This document shows, one piece after another, positions 16,628-24,394 of a DNA stretch of 64,000 nucleotides (position 1 is its first letter; each line of letters begins with the position of its first letter). The position numbers and the translations under genes are program-made. The DNA comes from Amycolatopsis bartoniae (GTDB taxonomy: Bacteria > Actinomycetota > Actinomycetes > Mycobacteriales > Pseudonocardiaceae): assembly GCF_014191255.1 (NCBI RefSeq), contig NZ_JACHWH010000001.1, forward strand, positions 372,001-436,000. The letters run 5' to 3'. Below the pieces are notes generated by a model. It worked only from the letters and a program-made list of their open reading frames with translations. It was not told the DNA's origin and did not search any database.

Positions 16628-17573
16628 TGGCCTTGCTGGTGGGCGGGGCCGACGACGCCGGCGGAGCGTCCTGTGCCTGCTGCCGGATGCTGCCCGTCAC
16701 CGGCGCGAGGCCGCTGTTGTCCGGCAGCTTCGCGGCCACCTTGCAGTTGACCAGCGTGGACCCCGCGTCCCAGCTCTCCTGTTCCCGCAGGTCCCACGTG
16801 AGGATCAGCTTCTGCGCGTCGAGGTCGACGCCGCCCGCGTAGCCCTGCACGTCGTGGTTGCATTCGGTGTCCAGCCACGTCGCCTGGTCGTTCTGCGCCG
16901 GGTAGCCCCCGGTGAAGTGCGTCTTCAGGTCCACCGTCGCGACGATCTCGTACGCGTGGGGCTGCGCGCAGTCGATCGGGTTCCCGACCGTCTTGTCCGC
17001 CAGCGCCAGGCAGGTGCCCGGCTCCCACACCGCCGCCTGCGACTGGCCCGCCGCGTTGCCCGTCACCGGCTGCAGCGCGCCGCCCGGCGCGGCCCACTGC
17101 AGGACGCACCGCATGTCGCGGTCGCCGTCCGCCCACTCGTCGGTGCCGGGGCGCAGCGCGCTGACCGTGAACTTCCCGAACGGGTCGAGCTGCTTGCCGA
17201 GGTACTTCTCGGCGCCGTCGGTGCACCGGCCCATCGCCAGGTCGCGCCACTCGTCGACGCTGGGTGCGGGCGCGCCCTGCGGGTACTTGTCGCCCACGCT
17301 CACCACGCCCGTCACCTCGTACAGGTGCGGCTGCGCGCACGGCACGGTGTGGATGTCGCTCGCGTCGGGCTGCACCCAGTTGAGACAGGCGCCCGCGTTC
17401 GCGTGGAAGGCCGCCTTCGCCTCCGGCGACTCCTCGACCTTCCCGCCGCCGGCCACGCCGCCACCCCACGAGAAGGCGACGCTCAGCGACAGCGCGACGA
17501 CCGCGCCCAGGAACACACCGATCATGACGAGTCGGGTGCGCACCGTGTTCGTTGCCAAGCCGTGTCCGAGCAT
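16620..17573 (-). CDS. Septum-formation family membrane protein
   Basis: 317 residues from ATG 17573. One N-terminal transmembrane helix (LVMIGVFLGAVVALSLSVAF) anchors an extracytoplasmic region with two related septum-form domains, each with a cysteine pair and an AQPH motif (VPCAQPHLYEVTGVV and IDCAQPHAYEIVATV). Counterpart of Rv3835 in M. tuberculosis. There is no ribosome site before the ATG, so translation may be leaderless; a longer frame upstream is possible but overlaps the divergent promoter. Coupled to the metallopeptidase gene. Confidence 0.82.
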   Translation of the reverse strand: MLGHGLATNTVRTRLVMIGVFLGAVVALSLSVAFSWGGGVAGGGKVEESPEAKAAFHANAGACLNWVQPDASDIHTVPCAQPHLYEVTGVVSVGDKYPQGAPAPSVDEWRDLAMGRCTDGAEKYLGKQLDPFGKFTVSALRPGTDEWADGDRDMRCVLQWAAPGGALQPVTGNAAGQSQAAVWEPGTCLALADKTVGNPIDCAQPHAYEIVATVDLKTHFTGGYPAQNDQATWLDTECNHDVQGYAGGVDLDAQKLILTWDLREQESWDAGSTLVNCKVAAKLPDNSGLAPVTGSIRQQAQDAPPASSAPPTSKASG

Positions 17574-17635
17574 CGCGTCAATAATGCCCGCGTCTGCCCC
17601 GCAAGACGACCCTCGGGTGGTTAGTGTGTTCGCTG

Positions 17636-18253
17636 ATGACCGAAGAGACCCCGCCGGAGGGGGAGCAGTCTCCGGAGCAGGCACCCCAGCGCGGTTCCAT
17701 GCGGTTCCAGGACCCGGAGTCGACCAAGCCGCGTGAACCCACGCTCGCGGAGCAACGTGCCCGTCGCAAGGCGCTCGCGGAAGAGAAGGAGCGCACGGAG
17801 GCGGCGAAGCAGGCGTACAAGGAGGCCGAGCGCAAGGCCGCCACCCGCCGCAAGGTGATGATCGGCAGCGGGGTCACCGTCGGACTGGTGGGTGTCGTCG
17901 CGGCCTGGTACCTCGTCGGCACGCCCGACACCGTCAACGCCGTGTGCACGGACGCCAACGGTGTGGTGCAGAACGACGAGTACTGCGACGACAACTACGT
18001 CGCCACCCACGGTGGTCATTACGACTCCGGCAGCGGACTGTGGATCATCCCGTTCGGCATCGGCGGTGGCCAGTACCGCTACAACTACGGCGGCACCGGC
18101 ACGATCGGCCAGCACGTCTCGGGCGGCACGTACACCAAGCCCTCGGGCAGCCCGACGATCAAGACCAACTCGGGCAAGACGGTGCAGCGCGGCGGGTTCG
18201 GCATCAGCGGCAAGAGCAGCACGGGCGGCAGCGGCAAGTCGGGGGGCTCGTAA
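17636..18253 (+). CDS. YgiB/DUF1190-like membrane-anchored protein
   Basis: 205 residues from ATG 17636. A charged coiled-coil segment (LAEQRARRKALAEEKERTEA...) precedes one membrane helix (GVTVGLVGVVAAWYLV). The outer part has two cysteines, a GLWIIPFGIGGG segment and a Gly/Ser/Thr tail containing VQRGGFGISGKSS. The SG..W.P...GGG and TxTRGGFG-like elements resemble E. coli YgiB/YjfM (DUF1190), a distant match. The next gene encodes a YgiC/YjfC-like ATP-grasp enzyme with no gap, as in E. coli ygiB-ygiC, which supports the assignment. Confidence 0.65.
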   Translation: MTEETPPEGEQSPEQAPQRGSMRFQDPESTKPREPTLAEQRARRKALAEEKERTEAAKQAYKEAERKAATRRKVMIGSGVTVGLVGVVAAWYLVGTPDTVNAVCTDANGVVQNDEYCDDNYVATHGGHYDSGSGLWIIPFGIGGGQYRYNYGGTGTIGQHVSGGTYTKPSGSPTIKTNSGKTVQRGGFGISGKSSTGGSGKSGGS

Positions 18254-19420
18254 GTGCGGAGGGGAACCAGCGCCCCGCGGCGGGACTGGCAGCGCATCGT
18301 CGAGGAGCAGGGCCTGGTGTTCGGCACCCCCGCGCGCTACGGCTCCGGCAAGGACCGCCCGTACTGGGACGAGTCCGTGCACTACGTCCTGGAGATGGAC
18401 GAGGTGCTGTCCCTGGAGGCCGACGTCGAGCTGCTGCACTCGATGTGCCTGGAGGCCGTCGAGCACGTCGTGCTGACGGAGCAGTACGCGAGGTTCGGCA
18501 TCCCGGAGTGGGTGTGGCCGCACATCGCCGAGTCGTGGAAGCGGCACGACCCGCACGTCTACGGCCGGTTCGACCTGCGCTACGACGGCGGCGGCCCGGC
18601 GAAGCTGCTGGAGTACAACGCCGACACCCCGACGTCGCTGCTCGAAGCGGCGGTGCTGCAGTGGCACTGGAAGACCGAGGTCTTCCCCGAAGACGACCAG
18701 TGGAACTCGATCCACGAGAAGCTCGTCGAGCGCTGGCAGGAGATCGGCACGCAGCTGCCGTCGAAGGAGCTGTACTTCACGTGGTCGTCCGCCGACCCCA
18801 CGGGCGAGGACCACATCACCACCTCCTACCTGCAGGAGACCGCCGCCGAGGGCGGGCTGGACACCGTGGGGCTGGCGATCGAGGAGATCGGCTGGGACCC
18901 GGTGCTCAAGCGGTTCGTCGACCTCGAAGAGGCGCCGATGAACACCGTCGTGAAGCTCTACCCGTGGGAGTGGGTGGTCGACGAGGAGTTCGGCCGCTAC
19001 GCGGTCGAGTCGCTGCCGCGCACCCTGTGGGTCGAGCCGCTGTGGAAGATGCTGCTGTCCAACAAGACGCTGCTGGCCGTGCTGTGGGAGAACTACCCCG
19101 GCCACCCCAACCTGCTGCCCGCCTTCGCCGACGACCCCGGCCTGCTCACCGAGTACGTGCGCAAGCCGAAGCTGGGCCGCGAGGGCGCGAACGTGTCGAT
19201 CGTGGCCCCTGGCTACGAGACCGAGACGCCCGGCGTCTACGGCGAGGAGGGCTACGTCTACCAGGCGTTCGACCCGCTGCCCGAGTTCGACGGGTTCCGG
19301 CCCGCGCTGGGCGCGTGGATCGTCGGTGACAGCTCCGCCGGACTGGGGATCCGGGAGACCGCGGGCCTGGTCACGGATGACGGTGCGGCATTCGTCCCCC
19401 ACCGCATCCCGGAATCGTGA
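18254..19420 (+). CDS. Glutathionylspermidine synthase-like ATP-grasp protein (YgiC/YjfC type)
   Basis: 388 residues. The synthetase domain of GspS: FDLRYDGGGPAKLLEYNADT, PTSLLEAAVLQW, VVKLYPWEWVVDEEFG, LPAFADDPGLL, YVRKPKLGREGANVSI. The N-terminal amidase domain of true GspS is absent, as in E. coli YgiC/YjfC, so glutathionylspermidine is not the expected product. The GTG directly follows the stop of the YgiB-like gene. Likely forms an amide bond on an unknown acceptor, perhaps a peptide. Confidence 0.88.
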   Translation: MRRGTSAPRRDWQRIVEEQGLVFGTPARYGSGKDRPYWDESVHYVLEMDEVLSLEADVELLHSMCLEAVEHVVLTEQYARFGIPEWVWPHIAESWKRHDPHVYGRFDLRYDGGGPAKLLEYNADTPTSLLEAAVLQWHWKTEVFPEDDQWNSIHEKLVERWQEIGTQLPSKELYFTWSSADPTGEDHITTSYLQETAAEGGLDTVGLAIEEIGWDPVLKRFVDLEEAPMNTVVKLYPWEWVVDEEFGRYAVESLPRTLWVEPLWKMLLSNKTLLAVLWENYPGHPNLLPAFADDPGLLTEYVRKPKLGREGANVSIVAPGYETETPGVYGEEGYVYQAFDPLPEFDGFRPALGAWIVGDSSAGLGIRETAGLVTDDGAAFVPHRIPES

Positions 19421-19460
19421 TAAACACCCCGCGACACACTGACCGACCCTGGGAGACTCG

Positions 19461-19907
19461 ATGACCCTCGCGCTGGCCGACACCTTCGGCTCCGACCTCG
19501 TCAAGGGGATCGGCGCCATCCTGCTGTACGGCGTCGTCGGGCTGCTGCTGATGCTGGTGGGCTTCTACGCGATCGACTGGACCACGCCCGGCAAGCTGTC
19601 GTCGCTGGTGCACCGCGGCCTGCCGAACGCCGTCATCGTCACCGCGTCGGGCATGCTGTCGATGGCGTTCATCGTGGTCGTGGCCATCTTCAACTCGGCC
19701 AGTGACCTCACCGAGGGCCTCATCACCTCGCTGGTCTACGGCCTGCTCGGCATCATCGTGCAGGTGCTGGCGGTGCGGCTGCTGGAGTGGGCGACGCGGA
19801 TCGACGTCGGTTCCACCATCGAAAGCGAGAAGTTCGCCCCCGCCAGCATCGTGGTCGCGGCCGCGCACATCGCGTTGGGGCTCGTGGTGGCGGTCGGAAT
19901 CTCCTAG
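19461..19907 (+). CDS. DUF350 membrane protein (YjfL type)
   Basis: 148 residues with four predicted transmembrane helices in two repeated halves (GAILLYGVVGLLLMLVGFYA, VIVTASGMLSMAFIVVVAIF, LVYGLLGIIVQVLAVRLLEW, IVVAAAHIALGLVVAVGI). ATG 19461 follows a GGGAG site, 40 bp after the ATP-grasp gene. DUF350, DUF1190 and YjfC-like genes are also neighbours in E. coli (yjfL-yjfM-yjfC), so the three products probably form one envelope system. Confidence 0.85.
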   Translation: MTLALADTFGSDLVKGIGAILLYGVVGLLLMLVGFYAIDWTTPGKLSSLVHRGLPNAVIVTASGMLSMAFIVVVAIFNSASDLTEGLITSLVYGLLGIIVQVLAVRLLEWATRIDVGSTIESEKFAPASIVVAAAHIALGLVVAVGIS

Positions 19908-19916
19908 GGTCGGGGT

Positions 19917-20822
19917 GTGCGCCTCCTGAGGACTCCCGAAGACCGGTTCGCCGACCTGCCAGAGTTCGACTACCCAGCGCTGTACGCCGACATCGACAAC
20001 CCGAGAGACGGCATCGTCCGGATCGCCTACACCGAGGCCGGACCACCCGACGGACCGCCCGTGCTCCTGCTGCACGGCGAGCCCAGCTGGTCTTTCCTGT
20101 ACCGCAAGATGCTGCCCGTACTGGCCGACGCCGGCCTGCGGGCGATCGCGCCGGACCTGGTCGGCTTCGGCCGGTCCGACAAGCCGGTCGACATCGCCGA
20201 TCACACCTACGCCCGGCACGTGGAGTGGATCCGCGCGTTCGCCTTCGACGCGCTGGACCTGCGGGGCGTCACGGTGGTCGGCCAGGACTGGGGCGGGCTG
20301 ATCGGGCTGCGCCTCGTCGCCGAGCACCCGGAGCGGTTCGCGCGGGTGGTCGCCGCCAACACCGGGCTGCCGACGGGCGACCAGGACATGCCGGCGGTGT
20401 GGCACGAGTTCCGCCAGGCGGTGCAGAAGGCACCGAAGCTCGACATCGGCCGCTTCATCCAGTCCGGCTGCCGGACGAAACTGTCCGACGAGGTCCGCGC
20501 CGCCTACGACGCGCCCTTCCCCAACGAGATGTACAAGGCCGGGCCGCGGGCGATGCCGAACCTCGTGCCGATCCGCCCGGACGACCCGGCGAGCGAGGCC
20601 AACCGGCGGGCGTGGGCCACACTGTCCGAACTGGACATCCCGTTCCTGTGCGCGTTCTCCGACGGAGACCCGATCACCGGTGGGATGGCCCCGGTCCTGA
20701 AGCGCGCCATGAAGGGCGCCACTGGCCTGGACCATCCCACGGTGACCGGTGCCGGGCACTTCCTGCAGGAGGACGCCGGTGCGGAACTGGGCGAAATCGT
20801 GGCCCGGTTCGTGCGCGGCTAG
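19917..20822 (+). CDS. Haloalkane dehalogenase (subfamily I)
   Basis: 301 residues. Alpha/beta hydrolase with the N-terminal MRLLRTPEDRFADLPEF typical of HLD-I enzymes, oxyanion/halide region LLHGEPSWSFLYR, nucleophile Asp124 in VVGQDWGGLIG, and the base His in GAGHFLQEDAG. Close in pattern to M. tuberculosis DmbB (Rv2296). By family knowledge it hydrolyses carbon-halogen bonds of small haloalkanes. GTG start 9 bp after the DUF350 gene, so possibly cotranscribed with it. Confidence 0.88.
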   Translation: MRLLRTPEDRFADLPEFDYPALYADIDNPRDGIVRIAYTEAGPPDGPPVLLLHGEPSWSFLYRKMLPVLADAGLRAIAPDLVGFGRSDKPVDIADHTYARHVEWIRAFAFDALDLRGVTVVGQDWGGLIGLRLVAEHPERFARVVAANTGLPTGDQDMPAVWHEFRQAVQKAPKLDIGRFIQSGCRTKLSDEVRAAYDAPFPNEMYKAGPRAMPNLVPIRPDDPASEANRRAWATLSELDIPFLCAFSDGDPITGGMAPVLKRAMKGATGLDHPTVTGAGHFLQEDAGAELGEIVARFVRG

Positions 20823-20825
20823 CGA

Positions 20826-21596
20826 CTAGGGGTGGTTGCGGCGGCCCATGCGGTCGCGACCGTCGCGACCGTCCTCGTCGACCTCGATGCGCTCCTTGCG
20901 GACCTCGCCGGAGAGCTGCTGCTCCTCGGTGACGTCCTCCTTGCGCAGCCGCACCTTCTCCATCGGCACGGCCTCCTTCTCCACCTTCGCCCGTTCGGCG
21001 TGCAGGGTCATCTCCTGCTCCTCGTCGCCGATGCGGGCGTTGGCGCGCTCCCCGTCGGTGATGGGCTCGCGCTCGATCCGCACCTCTTCGTGCGTCACCG
21101 GCACCCGGACCTGCTGTTCCTCCGTGACCGTGTACTTGCGCAACCGCACGCGGCCGGTCTCGACCTGGTCCTTGCCGACCTTCAGCTGCTCCTCGGAGCG
21201 GGTCATGGCCTCACCGGCTTCGCGGGTGCGGCCGGTGTCCATCCCGCCCCGGCGCCCGCCGGTGTTCTCCATCGAGGCGCGCGGCGTCGGCAGGTTGTAG
21301 TACCGGTAGAGCTCGACACTCTCCTGTTCGGACAGGTGCTGGTCGGCGTCGGTGCGCGGCGCGTCGGAAACCTGGTCCTTCGACACCTGGACGTGCAGGC
21401 CGTCGCGGTCAAGGCGCGCGCCCCGCAGCGGGACGAAGCTCTCCTTCTGCCCGAACATCCCGGTCCGCACGGTCACCCACTCCGGCTCCTGGGTGTCGTC
21501 GGACAGGTAGACCGTGCCCACCTTGCCGATCTTCTTCCCCTCCGGGTCGACCACGGCGTTCTCGGTCAGTTCCTCGGGACGAAGTGTGCTCGTCAT
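20826..21596 (-). CDS. PRC-barrel plus DUF2382 (YsnF/AvaK) stress-type protein
   Basis: 256 residues. An N-terminal PRC barrel (ENAVVDPEGKKIGKVGTVYL, EWVTVRTGMFGQKESFVPL) is joined by a charged linker to a C-terminal DUF2382 domain made of repeated EE-QQ..VPVTHEEVRIER and KVRLRKEDVTEEQQ units. Such proteins are often induced by stress and may bind RNA or membranes; function unproven. ATG 21596 has an AAGGGGAG site. Convergent with the dehalogenase gene. Confidence 0.85.
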   Translation of the reverse strand: MTSTLRPEELTENAVVDPEGKKIGKVGTVYLSDDTQEPEWVTVRTGMFGQKESFVPLRGARLDRDGLHVQVSKDQVSDAPRTDADQHLSEQESVELYRYYNLPTPRASMENTGGRRGGMDTGRTREAGEAMTRSEEQLKVGKDQVETGRVRLRKYTVTEEQQVRVPVTHEEVRIEREPITDGERANARIGDEEQEMTLHAERAKVEKEAVPMEKVRLRKEDVTEEQQLSGEVRKERIEVDEDGRDGRDRMGRRNHP

Positions 21597-21654
21597 GACT
21601 GAATCTCCCCTTCGGATCGTCAACCGTCCTGAAAGGAGTTGACGTTTTCCGGGG

Positions 21655-21679
21655 ACCCCGAAACTGACACGTTCGGGGT
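21655..21679. terminator. Hairpin between serS and the PRC-barrel gene
   Basis: Arms ACCCCGAAAC (21655-21664) and GTTCGGGGT (21671-21679) pair with one bulged base around a 6-nt loop, 16 bp past the serS stop. No T run. Probably terminates serS transcription. Confidence 0.45.
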
Positions 21680-21694
21680 TCACTCACGCGTGCC

Positions 21695-22981
21695 TCAGGA
21701 AGTGGTGCCGTCCGCGTTGATCGTGGTGAAGCCCGTGTACGGCACCAGCGCCTCCGGGATCCGGATGGAACCGTCGGCCTGCTGGCACTGCTCGACGAGG
21801 GCGACGAGGGTGCGGCCGATCGGCAGCCCGGAGGCGTTGAGTGCGGCCACCGCACCGCGTTTGCCGTCCTTGCCCTTCGCGCGGATGCCGGCGCGGCGGG
21901 TCTGGAACAGGCCGGTGTCGGACGCGCTGGAGATCTCGCGGTAGGTGTCCTGGCTGGGCAGCCACACCTCGATGTCGTAGGTGATCTGGGCCGAGAAACC
22001 GATGTCGCCCGCGGGCAGCTTGATCACCCGATAGGCGAGCCCGAGCTTCTGCAGCACTTCCTCCGCGTGCACGAGGATCTCTTCGAGCGCCTCACGCGAC
22101 TTCTCCGCGTCGACCAGCTGGACGAGCTCGACCTTCGAGAACTCGTGCTGCCGGATCAGGCCGCGGGTGTCGCGGCCGTACGAGCCGGCCTCCGAGCGGA
22201 AGCACGGGGTGTACGCGGTGTAGCGCAGCGGCAGGTCCTCCAGGTTGAGGATCTCGCCCGCGTGCAGGTTGACCAGCGGCACCTCGGCGGTGGGGATGAG
22301 GAACAGTTCCCGGTCGGCGACCGCCGTGCGGAACAGGTCCTCCTCGAACTTCGGCAGCTGACCGGTGCCGGTCATCGTCTGGCGGGTGACGAGCGCGGGC
22401 AGCGAGAACTCGGTGTAGCCCTGCTCGATGTGCACGTCGAGGAAGAACGCGGCCAGTGCGCGCTCCAGCCGGGCGCCCGGGCCCTTGAACACGGCGAAGC
22501 GCGGGCCGGACAGCTTGGTGGCGCGCTGCAGGTCGAGGAACCCGGCGCGCTCACCGAGGTCGACGTGGTCGAGCGGGGTGAAGTCGAACTGCGGCACGTC
22601 GCCCCAGCGGCGGATCTCCTCGGCGAACTCCTCCGTGGCGCCGTCGGGCAGCTCGTCGAGCGGCAGGTTCGGGATCGCGAGCAGGAACTCCTGCAGCTCG
22701 GCCTCGACCGAACGCTGCTCGTCCTCCAGCTCACCGATGCGGACCTTCAGCTGCCGCGCCTGCTCCCGCAGCCCGGTGATGTCCTCGCCGCGCCGCGCGG
22801 CGGCCTGCACCTCGGTGGCGGCCTTCTTGGACTCCGCACGAGCCTGGTCGCCCTCGCCGATGACCTCGGAGCGCCTGCTGACCAGCTTGCCGAGGCGGTC
22901 GGTGTCGAGCACGAACCCGCGACGGCGCAGCTTGGCGGCCGCGTCCACGTCGGGGTCGAGCAGCTGACGAGGGTCGTGCAT
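21695..22981 (-). CDS. serS: Seryl-tRNA synthetase, atypical for an actinobacterium
   Basis: 428 residues. An N-terminal coiled-coil tRNA-binding arm (about residues 30-110) precedes a class II catalytic domain: GTGQLPKFEEDLF, LIPTAEVPLVNLH, motif 2 CFRSEAGSYGRDTRGL (from Cys260) and motif 3 GLPIGRTLVALVEQ. The body follows the Gram-negative/Firmicute SerRS type rather than the HAEEVYR / GTSEVPLAGYH pattern of mycobacterial and streptomycete SerRS. The usual SSCSN motif reads SSASDT (351-356). Position near the pheA region parallels Rv3834c. It may be the housekeeping or a second, inhibitor-tolerant enzyme. Confidence 0.92.
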   Translation of the reverse strand: MHDPRQLLDPDVDAAAKLRRRGFVLDTDRLGKLVSRRSEVIGEGDQARAESKKAATEVQAAARRGEDITGLREQARQLKVRIGELEDEQRSVEAELQEFLLAIPNLPLDELPDGATEEFAEEIRRWGDVPQFDFTPLDHVDLGERAGFLDLQRATKLSGPRFAVFKGPGARLERALAAFFLDVHIEQGYTEFSLPALVTRQTMTGTGQLPKFEEDLFRTAVADRELFLIPTAEVPLVNLHAGEILNLEDLPLRYTAYTPCFRSEAGSYGRDTRGLIRQHEFSKVELVQLVDAEKSREALEEILVHAEEVLQKLGLAYRVIKLPAGDIGFSAQITYDIEVWLPSQDTYREISSASDTGLFQTRRAGIRAKGKDGKRGAVAALNASGLPIGRTLVALVEQCQQADGSIRIPEALVPYTGFTTINADGTTS

Positions 22982-23055
22982 GGGAACTCCAGGTACGAGC
23001 CGGGATTGTCCCGTCCAGCGTATCCACCGGGAGTTCTCGGTGGCATACCGGCTCG

Positions 23056-23808
23056 TCAGGCCACCTCGGGCACGAAGAGCGGCTCGGTGAGTGCGCTTTC
23101 CGCGGCGAGCACCTGCCCGGCGTCCTCCAGCGCGGCCCACATCGTGACCTGGTTCGCGGTCAGCACCGGGATGCCGAGGCGCCGTTCCAGCGGCGCCACC
23201 ACGTCGTAGGTGGGCACGTTGGTGCAGGAGACGAACAACGCGTCGGCTCCCGTGAGGTCGAGCCCGGCGACCGCGCCCAGCACCGCCGAGTACGACATCT
23301 TCCAGATGTCCCCGAGCAGCCCCAGCCCGACGCTCGCGGTGGTGGTGATGCCGTACTCCGCCAGGAAGTCCAGCAGCCTGCCGGTCACGTCGTCGACGTA
23401 CGGGGTGAGCACCGCGAGCCGGCGGACGTCGAGGCGGGTGCACGCCCTGATCAACGCGCCCGAGGTCGTGACCGCCGCCGGGGCGCCCGCGTCGAGCATG
23501 CTCCGCACCAGCTCGGCCTCGCCCGCCGCGCCGCCGACGAAGCTGCCGGAAGTGCAGGCGTAGGCGACGACGAGCGGTTCCGGCACCAGGACGTCCCGCG
23601 TCGCGCGGCGCACACCGTGCGGGTCGCTCAGCGCCTCGGCCAGCTGCACCGTCACCGGCTCCGGCAGGTACGGCAGGCGCGTGGTGTGCAGGCACACCTG
23701 ATCGGGAACCCAGCGCCACAGTTCGCGGTCCAAGGCGAAGTCGAACGGCGCGACCACGCCGACTCCCGTCTGCGCCGGCAGCGTGATCTCGAAGGGACTG
23801 CCCGTCAT
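23056..23808 (-). CDS. Aspartate/glutamate racemase superfamily protein (maleate isomerase / arylmalonate decarboxylase-like)
   Basis: 250 residues. Two catalytic-type cysteines occur in conserved settings, VVAYACTSGSFVGG and LFVSCTNVPTYDVV, followed by GIPVLTANQVTMWAALEDAG. This two-Cys layout is that of maleate cis-trans isomerases and arylmalonate decarboxylases. The true substrate is unknown. ATG 23808 has an AAGGGGA site. Divergent from a DUF3558 lipoprotein. Confidence 0.8.
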   Translation of the reverse strand: MTGSPFEITLPAQTGVGVVAPFDFALDRELWRWVPDQVCLHTTRLPYLPEPVTVQLAEALSDPHGVRRATRDVLVPEPLVVAYACTSGSFVGGAAGEAELVRSMLDAGAPAAVTTSGALIRACTRLDVRRLAVLTPYVDDVTGRLLDFLAEYGITTTASVGLGLLGDIWKMSYSAVLGAVAGLDLTGADALFVSCTNVPTYDVVAPLERRLGIPVLTANQVTMWAALEDAGQVLAAESALTEPLFVPEVA

Positions 23809-23857
23809 GATGTTCCCCTTATCCCCGGGAGACTCCACTCAGGACGGTAGGTTCCGC

Positions 23858-24394
23858 GTGCGAAAACGAACGGCGGCGCTGGTAACCGTGCCGTTAATTT
23901 CCCTGGCGCTGACTTCCGCCTGCACCAGCACGATCGGCGGGACGGCGCAGCCCGATCCGGCCCGCGTCACGGTCACGCCCCAGGCGTCGACGGACCCGTG
24001 CTCGCTGCTCACCAGCGACGAGGCCGAGGAGCTGGGCCTGCAGGTGCCCGGCGTGCCGCGCGAGGCCGAGCCCGCCTCACGCATCCCGCCGAGCTGCAAC
24101 TGGTCCTCGACCAACCCCGACTCGGAGCTGGACGGCTCGCTGCAGGTCTTCCTCAGCACCGACCTGAACGTGCGCGAGTACTACTCCAGCGCGCCCGACG
24201 GGCAGGAGGAGTTCGGCGGCGTGACGTGGGACCACTACCCCAGCGTGATCGGCGACTCGATGTGCGACTACGCCGTCACACTGGCCCAGCTGTCGTTCGT
24301 GACGGTGAGCAGCCAGAACTTCGGCGACACCACCAAGGCGTGCGACACCGCTCGCGCGGCGGCCCCGCTGGTCGCTAAGCACCTGCCACGTTAG
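23858..24394 (+). CDS. DUF3558 lipoprotein
   Basis: 178 residues from GTG 23858. Signal with RKR, a hydrophobic core and lipobox TSACT, then the DUF3558 pattern DPCSLLTSDEAEELGL, a PPSCNWS segment and a C-terminal CDTARAAAPLVAKHL helix; four Cys outside the lipobox. Exposed lipoprotein of unknown function. It contains a TTA leucine codon (23894-23896), very rare in this sequence. The 3' end overlaps convergent lhgO by 20 bp. Confidence 0.85.
   Translation: MRKRTAALVTVPLISLALTSACTSTIGGTAQPDPARVTVTPQASTDPCSLLTSDEAEELGLQVPGVPREAEPASRIPPSCNWSSTNPDSELDGSLQVFLSTDLNVREYYSSAPDGQEEFGGVTWDHYPSVIGDSMCDYAVTLAQLSFVTVSSQNFGDTTKACDTARAAAPLVAKHLPR

Noticed and set aside
21597-21694. ECF-type promoter (GGAA...GTT) before the PRC-barrel gene
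   Set aside because: The spacer is about 21 nt, too long for the usual consensus; only the hairpin is clear.
22982-23719. Apparent N-terminal extension of serS
   Set aside because: The extension is out-of-frame reading of the racemase-family gene; ATG 22981 has a ribosome site and gives normal SerRS length.
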